The position numbers and the translations under genes are program-made. Shown here piece after piece: positions 31,055-40,588 of a stretch of 64,000 nt of DNA (its first letter is position 1; each line of letters begins with the position of its first letter). Below the pieces are notes generated by a model that saw only the letters and a list, made by a program, of their open reading frames with translations, was not told the origin of the DNA and did no database searches. Source of the DNA: Candidatus Aalborgicola bjergmarkensis (GTDB lineage: Bacteria > Pseudomonadota > Gammaproteobacteria > Burkholderiales > Burkholderiaceae_C); the NCBI GenBank assembly GCA_016708725.1, contig JADJFE010000040.1, positions 124,001-188,000 of the forward strand, read 5' to 3'.

Positions 31055-34000
31055 ATGAAGTCTCATTTGCTCAAGAATCCTTTGGCTCTGGTGGTGGATG
31101 ACGATGCCATGATGCGCTTGCTCGCGCGCGAAACGCTTGAGCAAGCGGGGTTTATTGTCAGCGAGGCCGGCTGTGGGGAAGACGCACTGGAAATGCTGCG
31201 CGCACAGGACCCGCATGTTCAGACCCTGATCCTTCTGGATGTCGAGATGTCCGGCATCGATGGTTTTGAATGCTGCCACAAAATCCGCGCAATCGCAGAT
31301 GCTGCTACGCTACCCATCATCATGGTGACGGGCCACGATGATGGGCAGTCGGTGGCCCGTGCTTATGCAGCGGGTGCCACGGATTTTGTCACTAAACCGA
31401 TCAATTGGCCCATTCTGGGGCATCGGGCGCTTTATGTCCTGCGCGGGGCGCAAACCCTGCACCAACTGCGTGAATCCGAGCAGCGCACAGCAGCCATGCT
31501 GGCCGCAATTCCGGACACGATTGTCCGCCTGGGGCCCCATGACACGGTGATTGACTACAAGCCTTCCAGCGATGCCGGATTTGTGGCGTTTGCAGGGCAA
31601 AATCTCTTGGGCTTGTCCCTGGACGCCATATTCCCAGCGCCGGTCGCAAACAACTTGGCGCATGCCGCACATCAAACCCTGCGCAGCGGAGCAACCCAGG
31701 TTCTTTTCCACCCGGTTGAAACGCAGGAGCGTCGCTACCATTGCGAAACCCGCGTAGCGCGCATGGGGCAAAACGAAGTGATTGCCCTGATCCGTGATAT
31801 CACCGCACAGGAAATGGCGGAAAGTCATAAAAATGAGGCGCTTGCGGTGTTTACAGCGTCGAATCAGGGCATTTGCACAACCGACTGCGATGGCACGGTC
31901 ACCGCCATCAATCCGGCGTTTACCGAAATTACCGGCTACAAGGTATCGGAGGTCGTTGGCAAGCCATCGGCTTTTTTTGCAACCGCCAAACAAAACTCCA
32001 CGCTGTATGACGCAATGCAGGCTGCGTTGGCGCACAACAACGTCTGGGAAGGTGAGCTGTGGGATCGTCGCCAATCAGGAGAAACATACCCCCAATGGCT
32101 TACGGTTCTTGCCATTCGCAACTCGGATGGGTTGGTACTTAAATTTGTCTTGTTGTTCATGGACATCACTGTGCGCAAACAGCACGAACAAGACATGTGG
32201 CACCAGGCCAACCATGACCCCCTGACCGGTTTGGCCAATCGCAGCCTGTTGCATGACAGGCTGGAACGTGCTTTGGCGCATGCGCGGCGCGACGGTGGCA
32301 AAGCGGGGGTGGTGTTCATTGATCTTGACGGCTTCAAGCTGATTAACGATACGCTGGGGCACGCGAGCGGTGACAAGTTGCTGATCGATGTGGCGCATCG
32401 CTTGCAAACCAGCGTGCGTGAGCAAGATACGGTTGCCCGTCTGGGTGGTGACGAGTTCTGTCTGGTCATTCATGGGCTGAACAATGTCAATGACTTGCAA
32501 GGTATCGCCGAAAAAGTGGTAGCACTGTTGGCACGGCCTTATACGCTAAGCAACTCCCAGTATTACCTGTCAGGAAGCGTTGGTGTCACGATTTTTCCGG
32601 ATGATGGTGACGATGTGGGTGTCTTGCTTAAAAACGCCGATATGGCCATGTACCAGGCCAAACAAGCCGGGAAAAACCGTTTTCGGTTCTTTTCCGACAA
32701 TATGCAGATGGTTGTACAACAGCGGGCAGAGCTCGCACACGATCTGCGGCTGGCGGTTGAGCAAAACGCTTTTGTTTTACATTACCAGCCGATTGTTGCC
32801 GCCGAAAGCGGCGTACTGGTAGGAGCCGAGGCGCTGATTCGCTGGCAACATCCAAAGCGTGGCCTGGTGTCACCGCTGGAGTTCATTCCTGTTGCCGAGG
32901 ATTGTGGCCTTATGGTGCGTATCGGCGAATGGGTGCTCAGGCAGGCGGCTTACCAATGGCGGGAGTGGAAGAACCAGGGGCATGCACCACTGCGCATGGC
33001 CGTTAATGTTTCCGCCGTTCAGTTTGGCGATGGTGGTTTGCCCATTCTGGTAGAAAAGGTACGCAAGGAATACGCGATCCCACCCGGCGCTTTGGTGTTG
33101 GAGATTACCGAGTCCTTGTTGATGGACGGCAGCCGTGCCGCCGAGAACCACATGCGGGAAATCAAGGCACAAGGTGTAGCCTATGCACTGGACGACTTCG
33201 GCACCGGTTATTCTTCCCTTGCTTACCTGCGACGCTTCCCGATTGACACGCTGAAGATCGATCGCAGCTTTGTACACCAGTCAATCGAGAACCGTAAGGA
33301 TGCATACCTGGTTGAGGCCATCATCAACATGGCGCACAGCATCAATTTACAAGTGATAGCCGAGGGTGTGGAAACCGAAGCCCAATTGGAACTGTTGCGC
33401 GAATTGGGTTGCGACTATTTGCAAGGCTTTTTGCTTGGCAAGCCCGTCGCGGCGGAGCAGTTCGAGCAGCATTTATTGCAAGCTCGGCTGTGGCCCAGAA
33501 ATGAGCAGCCACTTGATAATAGCCATAAAAGCAACCACAAAGCTCCGCAGTGGTGCTGGACCACTTTCAGCACTGAAAATTGGTTGTGTCAATTGCTGGG
33601 TGAACACGCGCCGGAACTGACTGCTTTTGGGCAAAGGCAGGAGACGGTTCGTTATGGCCTAAGCCTGAGACAGGCCATTGACACACATAGGCAATGTAAC
33701 CAAAGACTATTTGAATTAGTGACGGCTGCTGCGGGTGGGGTGCGCGCGTCGATTGAAGATCCGCCTGGGCCTGATCCTTGCCAATTGATGGCGTGGATCA
33801 ACAAGCATCGAACCCAAAGTAATCTGCAATTGACGCATCTCGCTCAAGCCCATCGGCAATTTTGTGCACTTTCCAACAGGGTCATCGCACTGTTTAATCG
33901 GGGACACCGAACGGACGCATTGCGTATGTTTTCCAGTCCCAGGTTCCAAGGCGCTGCACGCGATGTGATAACGGCGCTGATTGATTTTTATGAAGGATGA
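31055..34000 (+). CDS. Response regulator with PAS, GGDEF, EAL and CZB-like domains
   Basis: A cytoplasmic 981-residue cyclic-di-GMP protein. Order: REC (1-125, phosphoacceptor D62, K114), PAS (about 145-255), PAS with PAC (about 262-380), GGDEF (385-545; GGDEF 464-468, RxxD 455-458), EAL (565-805; EAL 592-594, DDFGTG 713-718), then a ~140-residue tail. The tail looks like a chemoreceptor zinc-binding CZB domain: THRQ with H878, DPCQLMAW with C909, AHRQFC with H933 and C937. In standard CZB domains the last ligand is His, four residues after the third; here it is Cys. The gene is followed 3 bp later by a periplasmic binding-protein gene and then by hybrid kinases, so it is the likely phosphorelay output. 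Confidence 0.95.
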   Translation: MKSHLLKNPLALVVDDDAMMRLLARETLEQAGFIVSEAGCGEDALEMLRAQDPHVQTLILLDVEMSGIDGFECCHKIRAIADAATLPIIMVTGHDDGQSVARAYAAGATDFVTKPINWPILGHRALYVLRGAQTLHQLRESEQRTAAMLAAIPDTIVRLGPHDTVIDYKPSSDAGFVAFAGQNLLGLSLDAIFPAPVANNLAHAAHQTLRSGATQVLFHPVETQERRYHCETRVARMGQNEVIALIRDITAQEMAESHKNEALAVFTASNQGICTTDCDGTVTAINPAFTEITGYKVSEVVGKPSAFFATAKQNSTLYDAMQAALAHNNVWEGELWDRRQSGETYPQWLTVLAIRNSDGLVLKFVLLFMDITVRKQHEQDMWHQANHDPLTGLANRSLLHDRLERALAHARRDGGKAGVVFIDLDGFKLINDTLGHASGDKLLIDVAHRLQTSVREQDTVARLGGDEFCLVIHGLNNVNDLQGIAEKVVALLARPYTLSNSQYYLSGSVGVTIFPDDGDDVGVLLKNADMAMYQAKQAGKNRFRFFSDNMQMVVQQRAELAHDLRLAVEQNAFVLHYQPIVAAESGVLVGAEALIRWQHPKRGLVSPLEFIPVAEDCGLMVRIGEWVLRQAAYQWREWKNQGHAPLRMAVNVSAVQFGDGGLPILVEKVRKEYAIPPGALVLEITESLLMDGSRAAENHMREIKAQGVAYALDDFGTGYSSLAYLRRFPIDTLKIDRSFVHQSIENRKDAYLVEAIINMAHSINLQVIAEGVETEAQLELLRELGCDYLQGFLLGKPVAAEQFEQHLLQARLWPRNEQPLDNSHKSNHKAPQWCWTTFSTENWLCQLLGEHAPELTAFGQRQETVRYGLSLRQAIDTHRQCNQRLFELVTAAAGGVRASIEDPPGPDPCQLMAWINKHRTQSNLQLTHLAQAHRQFCALSNRVIALFNRGHRTDALRMFSSPRFQGAARDVITALIDFYEG

Positions 34001-34003
34001 ACC

Positions 34004-34969
34004 ATGACGAATGCAAATAGCCACTATCTGCTGCGTAACCTGATTGCCATGCTCCTGGTGCTGTGGTGCACGGGCACATGGGCACAAACCAGAATAGGCG
34101 GACTCCTGTTTAGTAATGAGGCGCGTTATTCGGAGGCACTGACGGGTTTCAAAGATGCTTTACACAAGGCGGGGTACACCGAAGCGAACACCTATTTTGT
34201 GATTGAAAACGCGCAAGGTAACAAAGCCAAAGCGGTGGAACTGGTCAAAAAGCTGTCCGCTGACAAGCTCGATCTGATTTTTACTGTGGGAACGTCGGCT
34301 ACCGCTGCGGTCAGTCGCACGGTTGTTGATGTGCCGGTGGTGTTTAGCGTGGTATATGACCCGGTGGCGGCCGGAATCGCCAAGAGTTGGACCAGTTCGG
34401 ACAACAATACAACCGGTATCAGCACCCAGTTGCCCATGTCGCAGCTCATGGATGTGCTCAAACGGCTGGTGCCGGTGAAAAAACTGGCGGTGTTGTACAC
34501 GCCGGGTGAAAAAAATTCCGAGGCCGCATTGGCCGATCTGCAAAAAATCCAGGATGCGTACCAGATCAAGATGGTTCCGGTGCGCTTGACCAGTGCAGAC
34601 GAGGTTCAGCACCTGCTGCCAACCGTGCTTCAGGTTGTGGATGCGGTGTATGTCACCGGCAGTAATCTGGTTGATAGCCAGTTAGCTCTCATCGCCGATC
34701 TGACGGCAAAAGCCAAAATTCCCACGATTACCCATCTCGAAGATTTGGTGGAAAGAGGCGTGCTGATAGGGGTATGCGCTGATTCCTATGCACAGGGGCA
34801 AGACGCGGGTGCCAAAGCCATCAAAATACTCAAAGGGGCAAAACCGTCCTCGCTTTCGATTGACAAGCCCAAAACGTCCATGATCCTCCTGAATATGCAA
34901 ACCGCCCAAAAAGGCAAATTTGCGATTTCCGATGACTTCATAAAAACAGTAACGCGAAAGATTGAATAG
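34004..34969 (+). CDS. Periplasmic ABC-type substrate-binding protein (PF04392-like)
   Basis: A 321-residue exported protein with a signal peptide (LLRNLIAMLLVLWCTGTWA) and a type I periplasmic binding fold of the DUF534/ABC_sub_bind family (LDLIFTVGTSATAAVSRTV, KKLAVLYTPGEKNSEAALAD, PTITHLEDLVERGVLIGV). ATG 34004 has AAGGATG upstream and lies 3 bp after the response regulator stop. No permease or ATPase is nearby, while two hybrid kinases follow; a sensing role for the adjacent kinase is therefore more likely than transport (inference). Its last 234 bp are duplicated at 40694-40927. Confidence 0.92.
   Translation: MTNANSHYLLRNLIAMLLVLWCTGTWAQTRIGGLLFSNEARYSEALTGFKDALHKAGYTEANTYFVIENAQGNKAKAVELVKKLSADKLDLIFTVGTSATAAVSRTVVDVPVVFSVVYDPVAAGIAKSWTSSDNNTTGISTQLPMSQLMDVLKRLVPVKKLAVLYTPGEKNSEAALADLQKIQDAYQIKMVPVRLTSADEVQHLLPTVLQVVDAVYVTGSNLVDSQLALIADLTAKAKIPTITHLEDLVERGVLIGVCADSYAQGQDAGAKAIKILKGAKPSSLSIDKPKTSMILLNMQTAQKGKFAISDDFIKTVTRKIE
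34736..34969. repeat. 234-bp direct repeat, left copy (end of the binding-protein gene)
   Basis: Matches 40694-40927 with 11 mismatches in 234 positions and no gaps (about 95% identity). Both copies end exactly at the TAG stop codon. Together they bracket the hybrid kinase / YfiR / TonB receptor set. Confidence 0.97.
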
Positions 34970-37844
34970 TCGCCATGGTGTACTGCAAAGCCGGATCCCT
35001 GCTTTGGGAATAGTTCTGCGCTTTTTCCGTTTTCTCACGCTCCGCCACAAACTGCTGGCCGCACTGGTGACCTGTAGCTTGTTCGTACTGGTTCTGCTAG
35101 GTGCCGCCGAATTCATCATCCAATCGAAGAACTTTCACAAGCAGATCAGCGAACGCTTGACCACGCTGACTAACATTACCGCGCGCAATAGCCGGGCCGC
35201 CGTCGCTTTCGGCGATCATAAAAACGCCGAACACATGCTAAGTGCGCTGGATGCACAATCCCAGGTGATCGCGGCCTATGTGCTGGATCCCAAAGGGGGG
35301 ATATTCGCCCAATACCGCCGAGATACGCCTGATACCCTCCCAGCATTCCCGCCCAACACCCAATCCTTAATCCCTGGAGTGTATTTCGGCCATGACAGCG
35401 CTCATGCAATTCAAGCCATCGTCAGCGATGATGAAATTCTCGGCTATGTGCGGATCGAGGCCACCCTCAGCGAGCAAAAGAGTGCCGCATTCGATGAACT
35501 CGTGTTCACTGCGGTGGTGTTCGGCTTGACACTGGCCGCTTCTATCGCCCTGGCGATCGGAATGGAGCGACTGATCTCGGCGCCGATTATTCGCCTGGCG
35601 ACAACCATCCGCGAAATCGGCGCACATGACAACTACTCGGTGCGCGCAGAGAAAACTTCGAACGACGAGATCGGCGAACTGGTGGACCAATTCAATGCCA
35701 TGCTGACGCAGATCGAGGCGCGCGATACGCGCCTTGGTGAGTACCGCGACGGTCTTGAAGACGAAGTTGCGCTACGCACCGCCGAACTGCACAAGGCAAA
35801 AGACGGCGCCGAGGCGGCCAGCCGGGCAAAAAGCGAGTTTCTGGCGACCATGAGCCACGAAATACGCACCCCGATGAACGGCATCCTCGGCATGAACGAA
35901 CTGCTGCTCGACACGCCATTGGACGAACGGCAGCGACGCTTTACCGAAGCCGTGCGCCAGTCCAGCAATCATTTACTCGACATCATCAATGCCATCCTCG
36001 ACTTTTCCAAGATCGAATCCGGCAAGCTGGTACTGGAGCGTATCAACTTCAATCTACGCCAGTTGGTCGAAGACATCGGTGCGATGTTCGGCGCCCAGGC
36101 TGCGACAAAGACGATTGAGCTAGTCTGTTTCGTTCCGCCCAATCTGCCGGTTATGCTGTGCGGCGATCCTGTCCGATTGCGCCAGATTCTCACCAATCTG
36201 GTGGGTAACGCGCTCAAGTTCACCGCACTCGGCGAAGTGGTGCTGCGCGTCGAGCTGATCGCTGAGCACCCCGAAAACGCCCGCCTGCGTTTCGAGGTGA
36301 AGGATACCGGCATCGGGATTCCACCTGAAGCGCAGGCGCACATCTTTGAGGCCTTTACCCAGGCCGACAGTTCAACCACGCGTCGTTTTGGCGGAACAGG
36401 CCTGGGGCTGGCCATTTCCAATCGCCTGATAGAGTTGATGGGCGGTCGGCTCGATTTGCTCAGCATCCCCAACAAGGGCGCCGTCTTCTGGTTTGAATTG
36501 ACGCTGGATAAACAGGATCAGCACGCCCGTTTGCTACGCTCAAGCGAGAAACTCAACCATCTCAAGGTATTGGCGGTCGATGACAACGCCACTAATCTTG
36601 AAATTTTGTCGTACCAGTTCGCCGCATGGGGCATGGATTGCATTTGTGTTGAAAACGGGACAGCGGCCCTCATTCGGCTGAAGGATGCCGCCGAACGTAA
36701 CAGCCCCTTCGAGCTTGGGGTGCTAGACATGAATATGCCGGAAATGGATGGCCTGCAACTCGCTCGCGCTATCCGGGCCACGTCTGGATGTGCCGATATC
36801 CCACTTATCCTGCTGACTTCAACGATGCTGGACGCCACCGAGCAGACACGCAACGAGACCGGCATCTGCTGTTATCTGACGAAACCCATCCGTCAATCCG
36901 ATCTATTCGATGCCATCATGACCGCCATTGGCGAATCGATGATGCTCAGCCAGCCAAGCAGCATAACTCCTGCCACAAAGTCCGCAGCTCTGCGACTGTG
37001 CGGAAATATTCTGCTGGCTGAGGATAATTTCGTTAATCAGCAAGTTGCGCTGGCCATGCTCGACCATTTCGGCCTCACCGCCACCCTTGCCGGTGATGGC
37101 CGGCAAGCGGTCGAGCTTTGGCAAAATGCGCCGGCAGGCACGTTCCATGCCATTTTGATGGATTGCCAGATGCCAGAAATGGATGGTTTCGAGGCCACCC
37201 ATCAAATCCGTGCAGAAGAAGCACGCACCGCCGCATCCCACCCTATTCCTATCATTGCCTTGACCGGCAATGCCATTCAAGGCGACCGCGACCGCTGTTT
37301 AGCGGCCGGGATGGATGACTATCTCTCCAAGCCCTTCACGCAACCCCAGTTATATGAAATGCTGACGCGCTGGATCGCGCCAAGCGCGCCAGCGACCGCC
37401 GATAGCGCGTCTAACTCCTTGCCCGAAAGGCCGATAACCGCGCCAGCTCACGAAGAAGTACCTACGCTGAACCTACACAGCCTTGAGGCCATCCGCGCCC
37501 TTGACCCGGATGCACGCAAGGGCTTGCTGGCCAGGGTGATTCGCGGCTATCTCGCGGATATGCCAAAGCAACAACTGACCCTGCAAAAGGCGCTTGCCGA
37601 AAAGCAAGCGCACGTACTGCGAAAAACCGCGCACAGCCTGAAGTCGGCCAGCGCCAATGTCGGTGCAGAACAACTCGCGACACACTTCAAGGCACTGGAA
37701 GCGCTGGCAATCAACGCTGAATCGGGCGGGTCGCTGGACACCGCCGAAGCACTAATCGGAAATATCGCGAAGGACTCTTTGCTTATTGTGGCCGCCTTGC
37801 TCGATCTACCGGAAATGAGGATCCTCGACGATGCAGCCCGCTAA
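34962..37844 (+). CDS. CHASE8-like hybrid sensor histidine kinase with two REC and an HPt
   Basis: A BarA-type membrane kinase, about 960 aa. Two transmembrane helices (about 31-53 and 180-203) enclose a periplasmic domain whose text (NSRAAVAFGDHKNAEHMLSA) fits CHASE8, the sensor of YfiN. HAMP (203-257), HisKA with H299 (TMSHEIRTPMNG), HATPase (NLVGNALKF, DTGIGI, GGTGLGLAIS), REC1 (LDMNMPEMDG), REC2 (LMDCQMPEMDG) and HPt (AHSLKSASANVGA) follow. The start appears to be a TTG (34962) overlapping the binding-protein stop; no ATG is suitable. It is followed by YfiR and TonB receptor genes. REC2 and HPt closely resemble those of the second kinase at 40933. Confidence 0.93.
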   Translation: MNSRHGVLQSRIPALGIVLRFFRFLTLRHKLLAALVTCSLFVLVLLGAAEFIIQSKNFHKQISERLTTLTNITARNSRAAVAFGDHKNAEHMLSALDAQSQVIAAYVLDPKGGIFAQYRRDTPDTLPAFPPNTQSLIPGVYFGHDSAHAIQAIVSDDEILGYVRIEATLSEQKSAAFDELVFTAVVFGLTLAASIALAIGMERLISAPIIRLATTIREIGAHDNYSVRAEKTSNDEIGELVDQFNAMLTQIEARDTRLGEYRDGLEDEVALRTAELHKAKDGAEAASRAKSEFLATMSHEIRTPMNGILGMNELLLDTPLDERQRRFTEAVRQSSNHLLDIINAILDFSKIESGKLVLERINFNLRQLVEDIGAMFGAQAATKTIELVCFVPPNLPVMLCGDPVRLRQILTNLVGNALKFTALGEVVLRVELIAEHPENARLRFEVKDTGIGIPPEAQAHIFEAFTQADSSTTRRFGGTGLGLAISNRLIELMGGRLDLLSIPNKGAVFWFELTLDKQDQHARLLRSSEKLNHLKVLAVDDNATNLEILSYQFAAWGMDCICVENGTAALIRLKDAAERNSPFELGVLDMNMPEMDGLQLARAIRATSGCADIPLILLTSTMLDATEQTRNETGICCYLTKPIRQSDLFDAIMTAIGESMMLSQPSSITPATKSAALRLCGNILLAEDNFVNQQVALAMLDHFGLTATLAGDGRQAVELWQNAPAGTFHAILMDCQMPEMDGFEATHQIRAEEARTAASHPIPIIALTGNAIQGDRDRCLAAGMDDYLSKPFTQPQLYEMLTRWIAPSAPATADSASNSLPERPITAPAHEEVPTLNLHSLEAIRALDPDARKGLLARVIRGYLADMPKQQLTLQKALAEKQAHVLRKTAHSLKSASANVGAEQLATHFKALEALAINAESGGSLDTAEALIGNIAKDSLLIVAALLDLPEMRILDDAAR

Positions 37845-37877
37845 ACATTGTCGGCGAAAGGCCGACGGCCAGTTTCC

Positions 37878-38432
37878 ATGATCCACCGGCTGCGTCGCCG
37901 CGGATCGAACGTCCGCCCATGGTGGATCGGCCTGCTCATCGCCTTGATTCTCGTCCTGCCCCGTGCAGGCAGTAGCAACAGCGACGGTGAAGAGGGGGTC
38001 AAGGCCGCCTTTATTTACAATTTCGCCAAATTCACCGAATGGCCTGCCGCCAACACCGATGCCCCCTTGCTGATCTGTAGCGTAGGCAGCCAGCCGCTCT
38101 CCGGCAAGCTTGCCTTGCTACACGGGCGCCGGGTACTCGGTCGCGAGGTTCATGTCCGCACCCAAATGCGCGCCGAGCAATGGCGCGACTGCCGCATCCT
38201 ATTCGTCAGCGATGGCGACACACCTCGCCCCAAGGAAGTCATCGCCGCACTCGGTGCCTTGTCCGTGCTCACGGTCAGCGATAGCGAAGGTTTTATTCAC
38301 GCGGGTGGAATGATCGGACTCAAGCCGCAGTTCGGACGCATCCGCTTCGACATCAATTTGGCCGCCGTACGTCGCAGCGGACTCAAGCTAAACAGCCAGA
38401 TGGTTGATCTGGCCGATGAAGTACTGAAATAA
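37878..38432 (+). CDS. YfiR/DUF4154-family periplasmic protein
   Basis: A 184-residue exported protein. ATG 37878 is chosen (MIHRLRRRGSN, then a hydrophobic signal segment WWIGLLIALILVLPRAG); a TTG at 37848 is less likely. The family signature KAAFIYNFAKFTEWP is at the start of the mature domain, and the two conserved cysteines are present (LLICSVGSQ and WRDCRILFVS). It ends with INLAAVRRSGLKLNSQMVDL, typical of DUF4154. In Pseudomonas YfiR represses the CHASE8 diguanylate cyclase YfiN from the periplasm. Here the gene lies directly after a CHASE8-like hybrid kinase, so an analogous control of that kinase is inferred. Confidence 0.9.
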   Translation: MIHRLRRRGSNVRPWWIGLLIALILVLPRAGSSNSDGEEGVKAAFIYNFAKFTEWPAANTDAPLLICSVGSQPLSGKLALLHGRRVLGREVHVRTQMRAEQWRDCRILFVSDGDTPRPKEVIAALGALSVLTVSDSEGFIHAGGMIGLKPQFGRIRFDINLAAVRRSGLKLNSQMVDLADEVLK

Positions 38433-38475
38433 CACTATTTAACCTAATCTTTAGACTTTAGAAAGGCTCAAAACC

Positions 38476-40521
38476 ATGAAAATAAGCCACTTGATTACTA
38501 AACGCACCCTGGCGCTCGGCGCGCTGGCCGGATTGTCGGTCGTTGCCTTGACCACGGAGTCCCTGGCGGCCGACGCGCTGGACTTGGGTCTGGATGAACT
38601 CATGAATATCGATGTCACTACCGCCTCGCGCAAGACCCAACGACTGCACGAGGTAGCCGGTGCCATATTCGTCATCACCCGCGAGGATATCGAACGTTCG
38701 GGCGTAACCTCAATCCCCGAAGCCCTGCGCATGGTGCCTGGGGCGCAGGTGGCGCAATTGACGAATAACCGTTGGGCGGTAAGCGTTCGCGGTTTCAATG
38801 GACGTTTCGCCAACAAGCTGCAAGTCCTCATGGATGGACGCAGCCTCTATTCGCCACTGTTCGCCGGCGTCGTCTGGGAGGCCGAAGATACCCTGCTTGA
38901 AGATGTTGATCGGATTGAGGTCATCCGTGGTCCCGGCGCCGCGATGTGGGGCGCCAATGCGGTCAATGGCGTCGTCAATATCATTACCCGCAAGGCGCAG
39001 GACACCACCGGCAATCTGCTGATTGCGGGAGGAGGAAGCAAGGCGAACGCCTTCACCGCATTTCGTCATGGCGGCCAAAGCGCTTCCGGCGGCTATTACC
39101 GAGTATGGGGTAAAGCCGCCACCCATAACGAATCGACGACCATCCTGGGCGGACGCGGCAATGACGACTCGAACACCCGGCGCATAGGCGTGCGCGGCGA
39201 CTGGTCTACCGGCGCCGGTGGCCGCCTGATGGCCACGGCGGGCGCATACACCACCACCACCGGCGACCGCTGGACCGAACCCAATGTTGCATCGCCCAGC
39301 GGGTTTAACGTCATGAACAAACAGCAGGTCAATGACGGCGCCCACGCCCTGGCCCGTTACGAAACCGCATTTATAGCGGGATCCGAAGCCTCATTGCAGG
39401 TCTACCTCGATCACAGCCGTGTAGATGTCTCCAACGCCATTGCTGAGATGCGAGATACCTTCGATCTCGATTTTCAACATCGCCTACCGCTAGGCAAGCG
39501 CCATGACCTGATCTGGGGGCTTGAGTACCGTTATTCACATGACAATATCGACTCGACGGGCATCGTCAGCATCAGCCCAGAGCGCCGCGATTACACGCTG
39601 TTTAGTCCTTTTATACATGACGAGATCAGCCTGACGCCCGCTCTGCGTTTCTCGCTGGGCGCACGCCTGGAGCACAACTCGGTCACGGGCTTCGAACCGC
39701 AACCGAACATGCGCATGATGTGGACGCCTTCGCCGGACACGGCTTGGTGGGGTGCCGTTTCCCGCGCCGTGCGCGTGCCCTCGCGCCTTGAGCGCGACAT
39801 TCAGATTGATCTAACCGTGACGCAGGTGCCAGCACCGATCCCCCCCCGTTTTTCCATGCCTATGCTATTGCGCAACCTGCCGAATACTGGTGGCGAACTG
39901 GATTCCGAAAAGCTAAATGCCTACGAGTTCGGTTTCCGCCAGCGTTGGACGAGCCGTCTGTCGTCCGACGTAACGATATTTCATAACGAATACGAACAAC
40001 TACGCTCCCACCAACTCAGCACTCGCGAGCTTGTCCCTTTCCCCCAGCCCTATCTGATTCAAAACGTGATCGCCAACAACGCGATGACGGCCAAAGACCA
40101 TGGTCTGGAAATGATGCTGGATTTTCATGCGACACCATGGTGGCGGCTACAAGCGAGCTACACCTACCTAAAACTACTCGCGCATAGCGAATTGACCGAT
40201 ACGTTCAATCAGCAAATCGGGACGGCATTAGAAGGAAGCGCGCCCAAGCATCAGTGGACGCTACGCTCATCGATGAGCCTGCCACAGCGGCAGCAATTGG
40301 ATATCTGGCTGCGCTATACCGATAGTCTGGCGCAACGAATCGATGCCTATACGACACTCGATCTGCGTTACGCATGGCGGCCCGTACCTGAATTCGAACT
40401 ATCGCTGGTCGGCCAAAATCTGCTGGGAGGCCACCATGCAGAATTTGTCGCCGATTACTTGCCGTCGGAAGCGGTGGTGGTGGAGCGTAACGTCTACCTG
40501 AAAGCGAAATGGCAATTTTGA
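38476..40521 (+). CDS. TonB-dependent outer-membrane receptor
   Basis: A 681-residue outer-membrane receptor with a signal peptide (LALGALAGLSVVALTTESLA), a plug domain (ITREDIERSGVTSIPEALRM, LMDGRSLYSPLFAGVVW, IEVIRGPGAAMWGANAVNGV) and a C-terminal barrel ending YLKAKWQF. Just after the signal peptide is DLGLDELMNIDVTTASRK, which could act as a TonB box region; there is no separate N-terminal signalling (STN) domain. The ligand is unknown. It follows YfiR by 43 bp. TonB receptors next to YfiR-like proteins and kinases are a recurring arrangement in environmental proteobacteria, to my knowledge. Confidence 0.93.
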   Translation: MKISHLITKRTLALGALAGLSVVALTTESLAADALDLGLDELMNIDVTTASRKTQRLHEVAGAIFVITREDIERSGVTSIPEALRMVPGAQVAQLTNNRWAVSVRGFNGRFANKLQVLMDGRSLYSPLFAGVVWEAEDTLLEDVDRIEVIRGPGAAMWGANAVNGVVNIITRKAQDTTGNLLIAGGGSKANAFTAFRHGGQSASGGYYRVWGKAATHNESTTILGGRGNDDSNTRRIGVRGDWSTGAGGRLMATAGAYTTTTGDRWTEPNVASPSGFNVMNKQQVNDGAHALARYETAFIAGSEASLQVYLDHSRVDVSNAIAEMRDTFDLDFQHRLPLGKRHDLIWGLEYRYSHDNIDSTGIVSISPERRDYTLFSPFIHDEISLTPALRFSLGARLEHNSVTGFEPQPNMRMMWTPSPDTAWWGAVSRAVRVPSRLERDIQIDLTVTQVPAPIPPRFSMPMLLRNLPNTGGELDSEKLNAYEFGFRQRWTSRLSSDVTIFHNEYEQLRSHQLSTRELVPFPQPYLIQNVIANNAMTAKDHGLEMMLDFHATPWWRLQASYTYLKLLAHSELTDTFNQQIGTALEGSAPKHQWTLRSSMSLPQRQQLDIWLRYTDSLAQRIDAYTTLDLRYAWRPVPEFELSLVGQNLLGGHHAEFVADYLPSEAVVVERNVYLKAKWQF

Positions 40522-40588
40522 GCTACGGCTTGACGCATCGACTGCCAAACTGCCAAACCGGCCAAACCGAGGATCGCAATGTGCCAAA

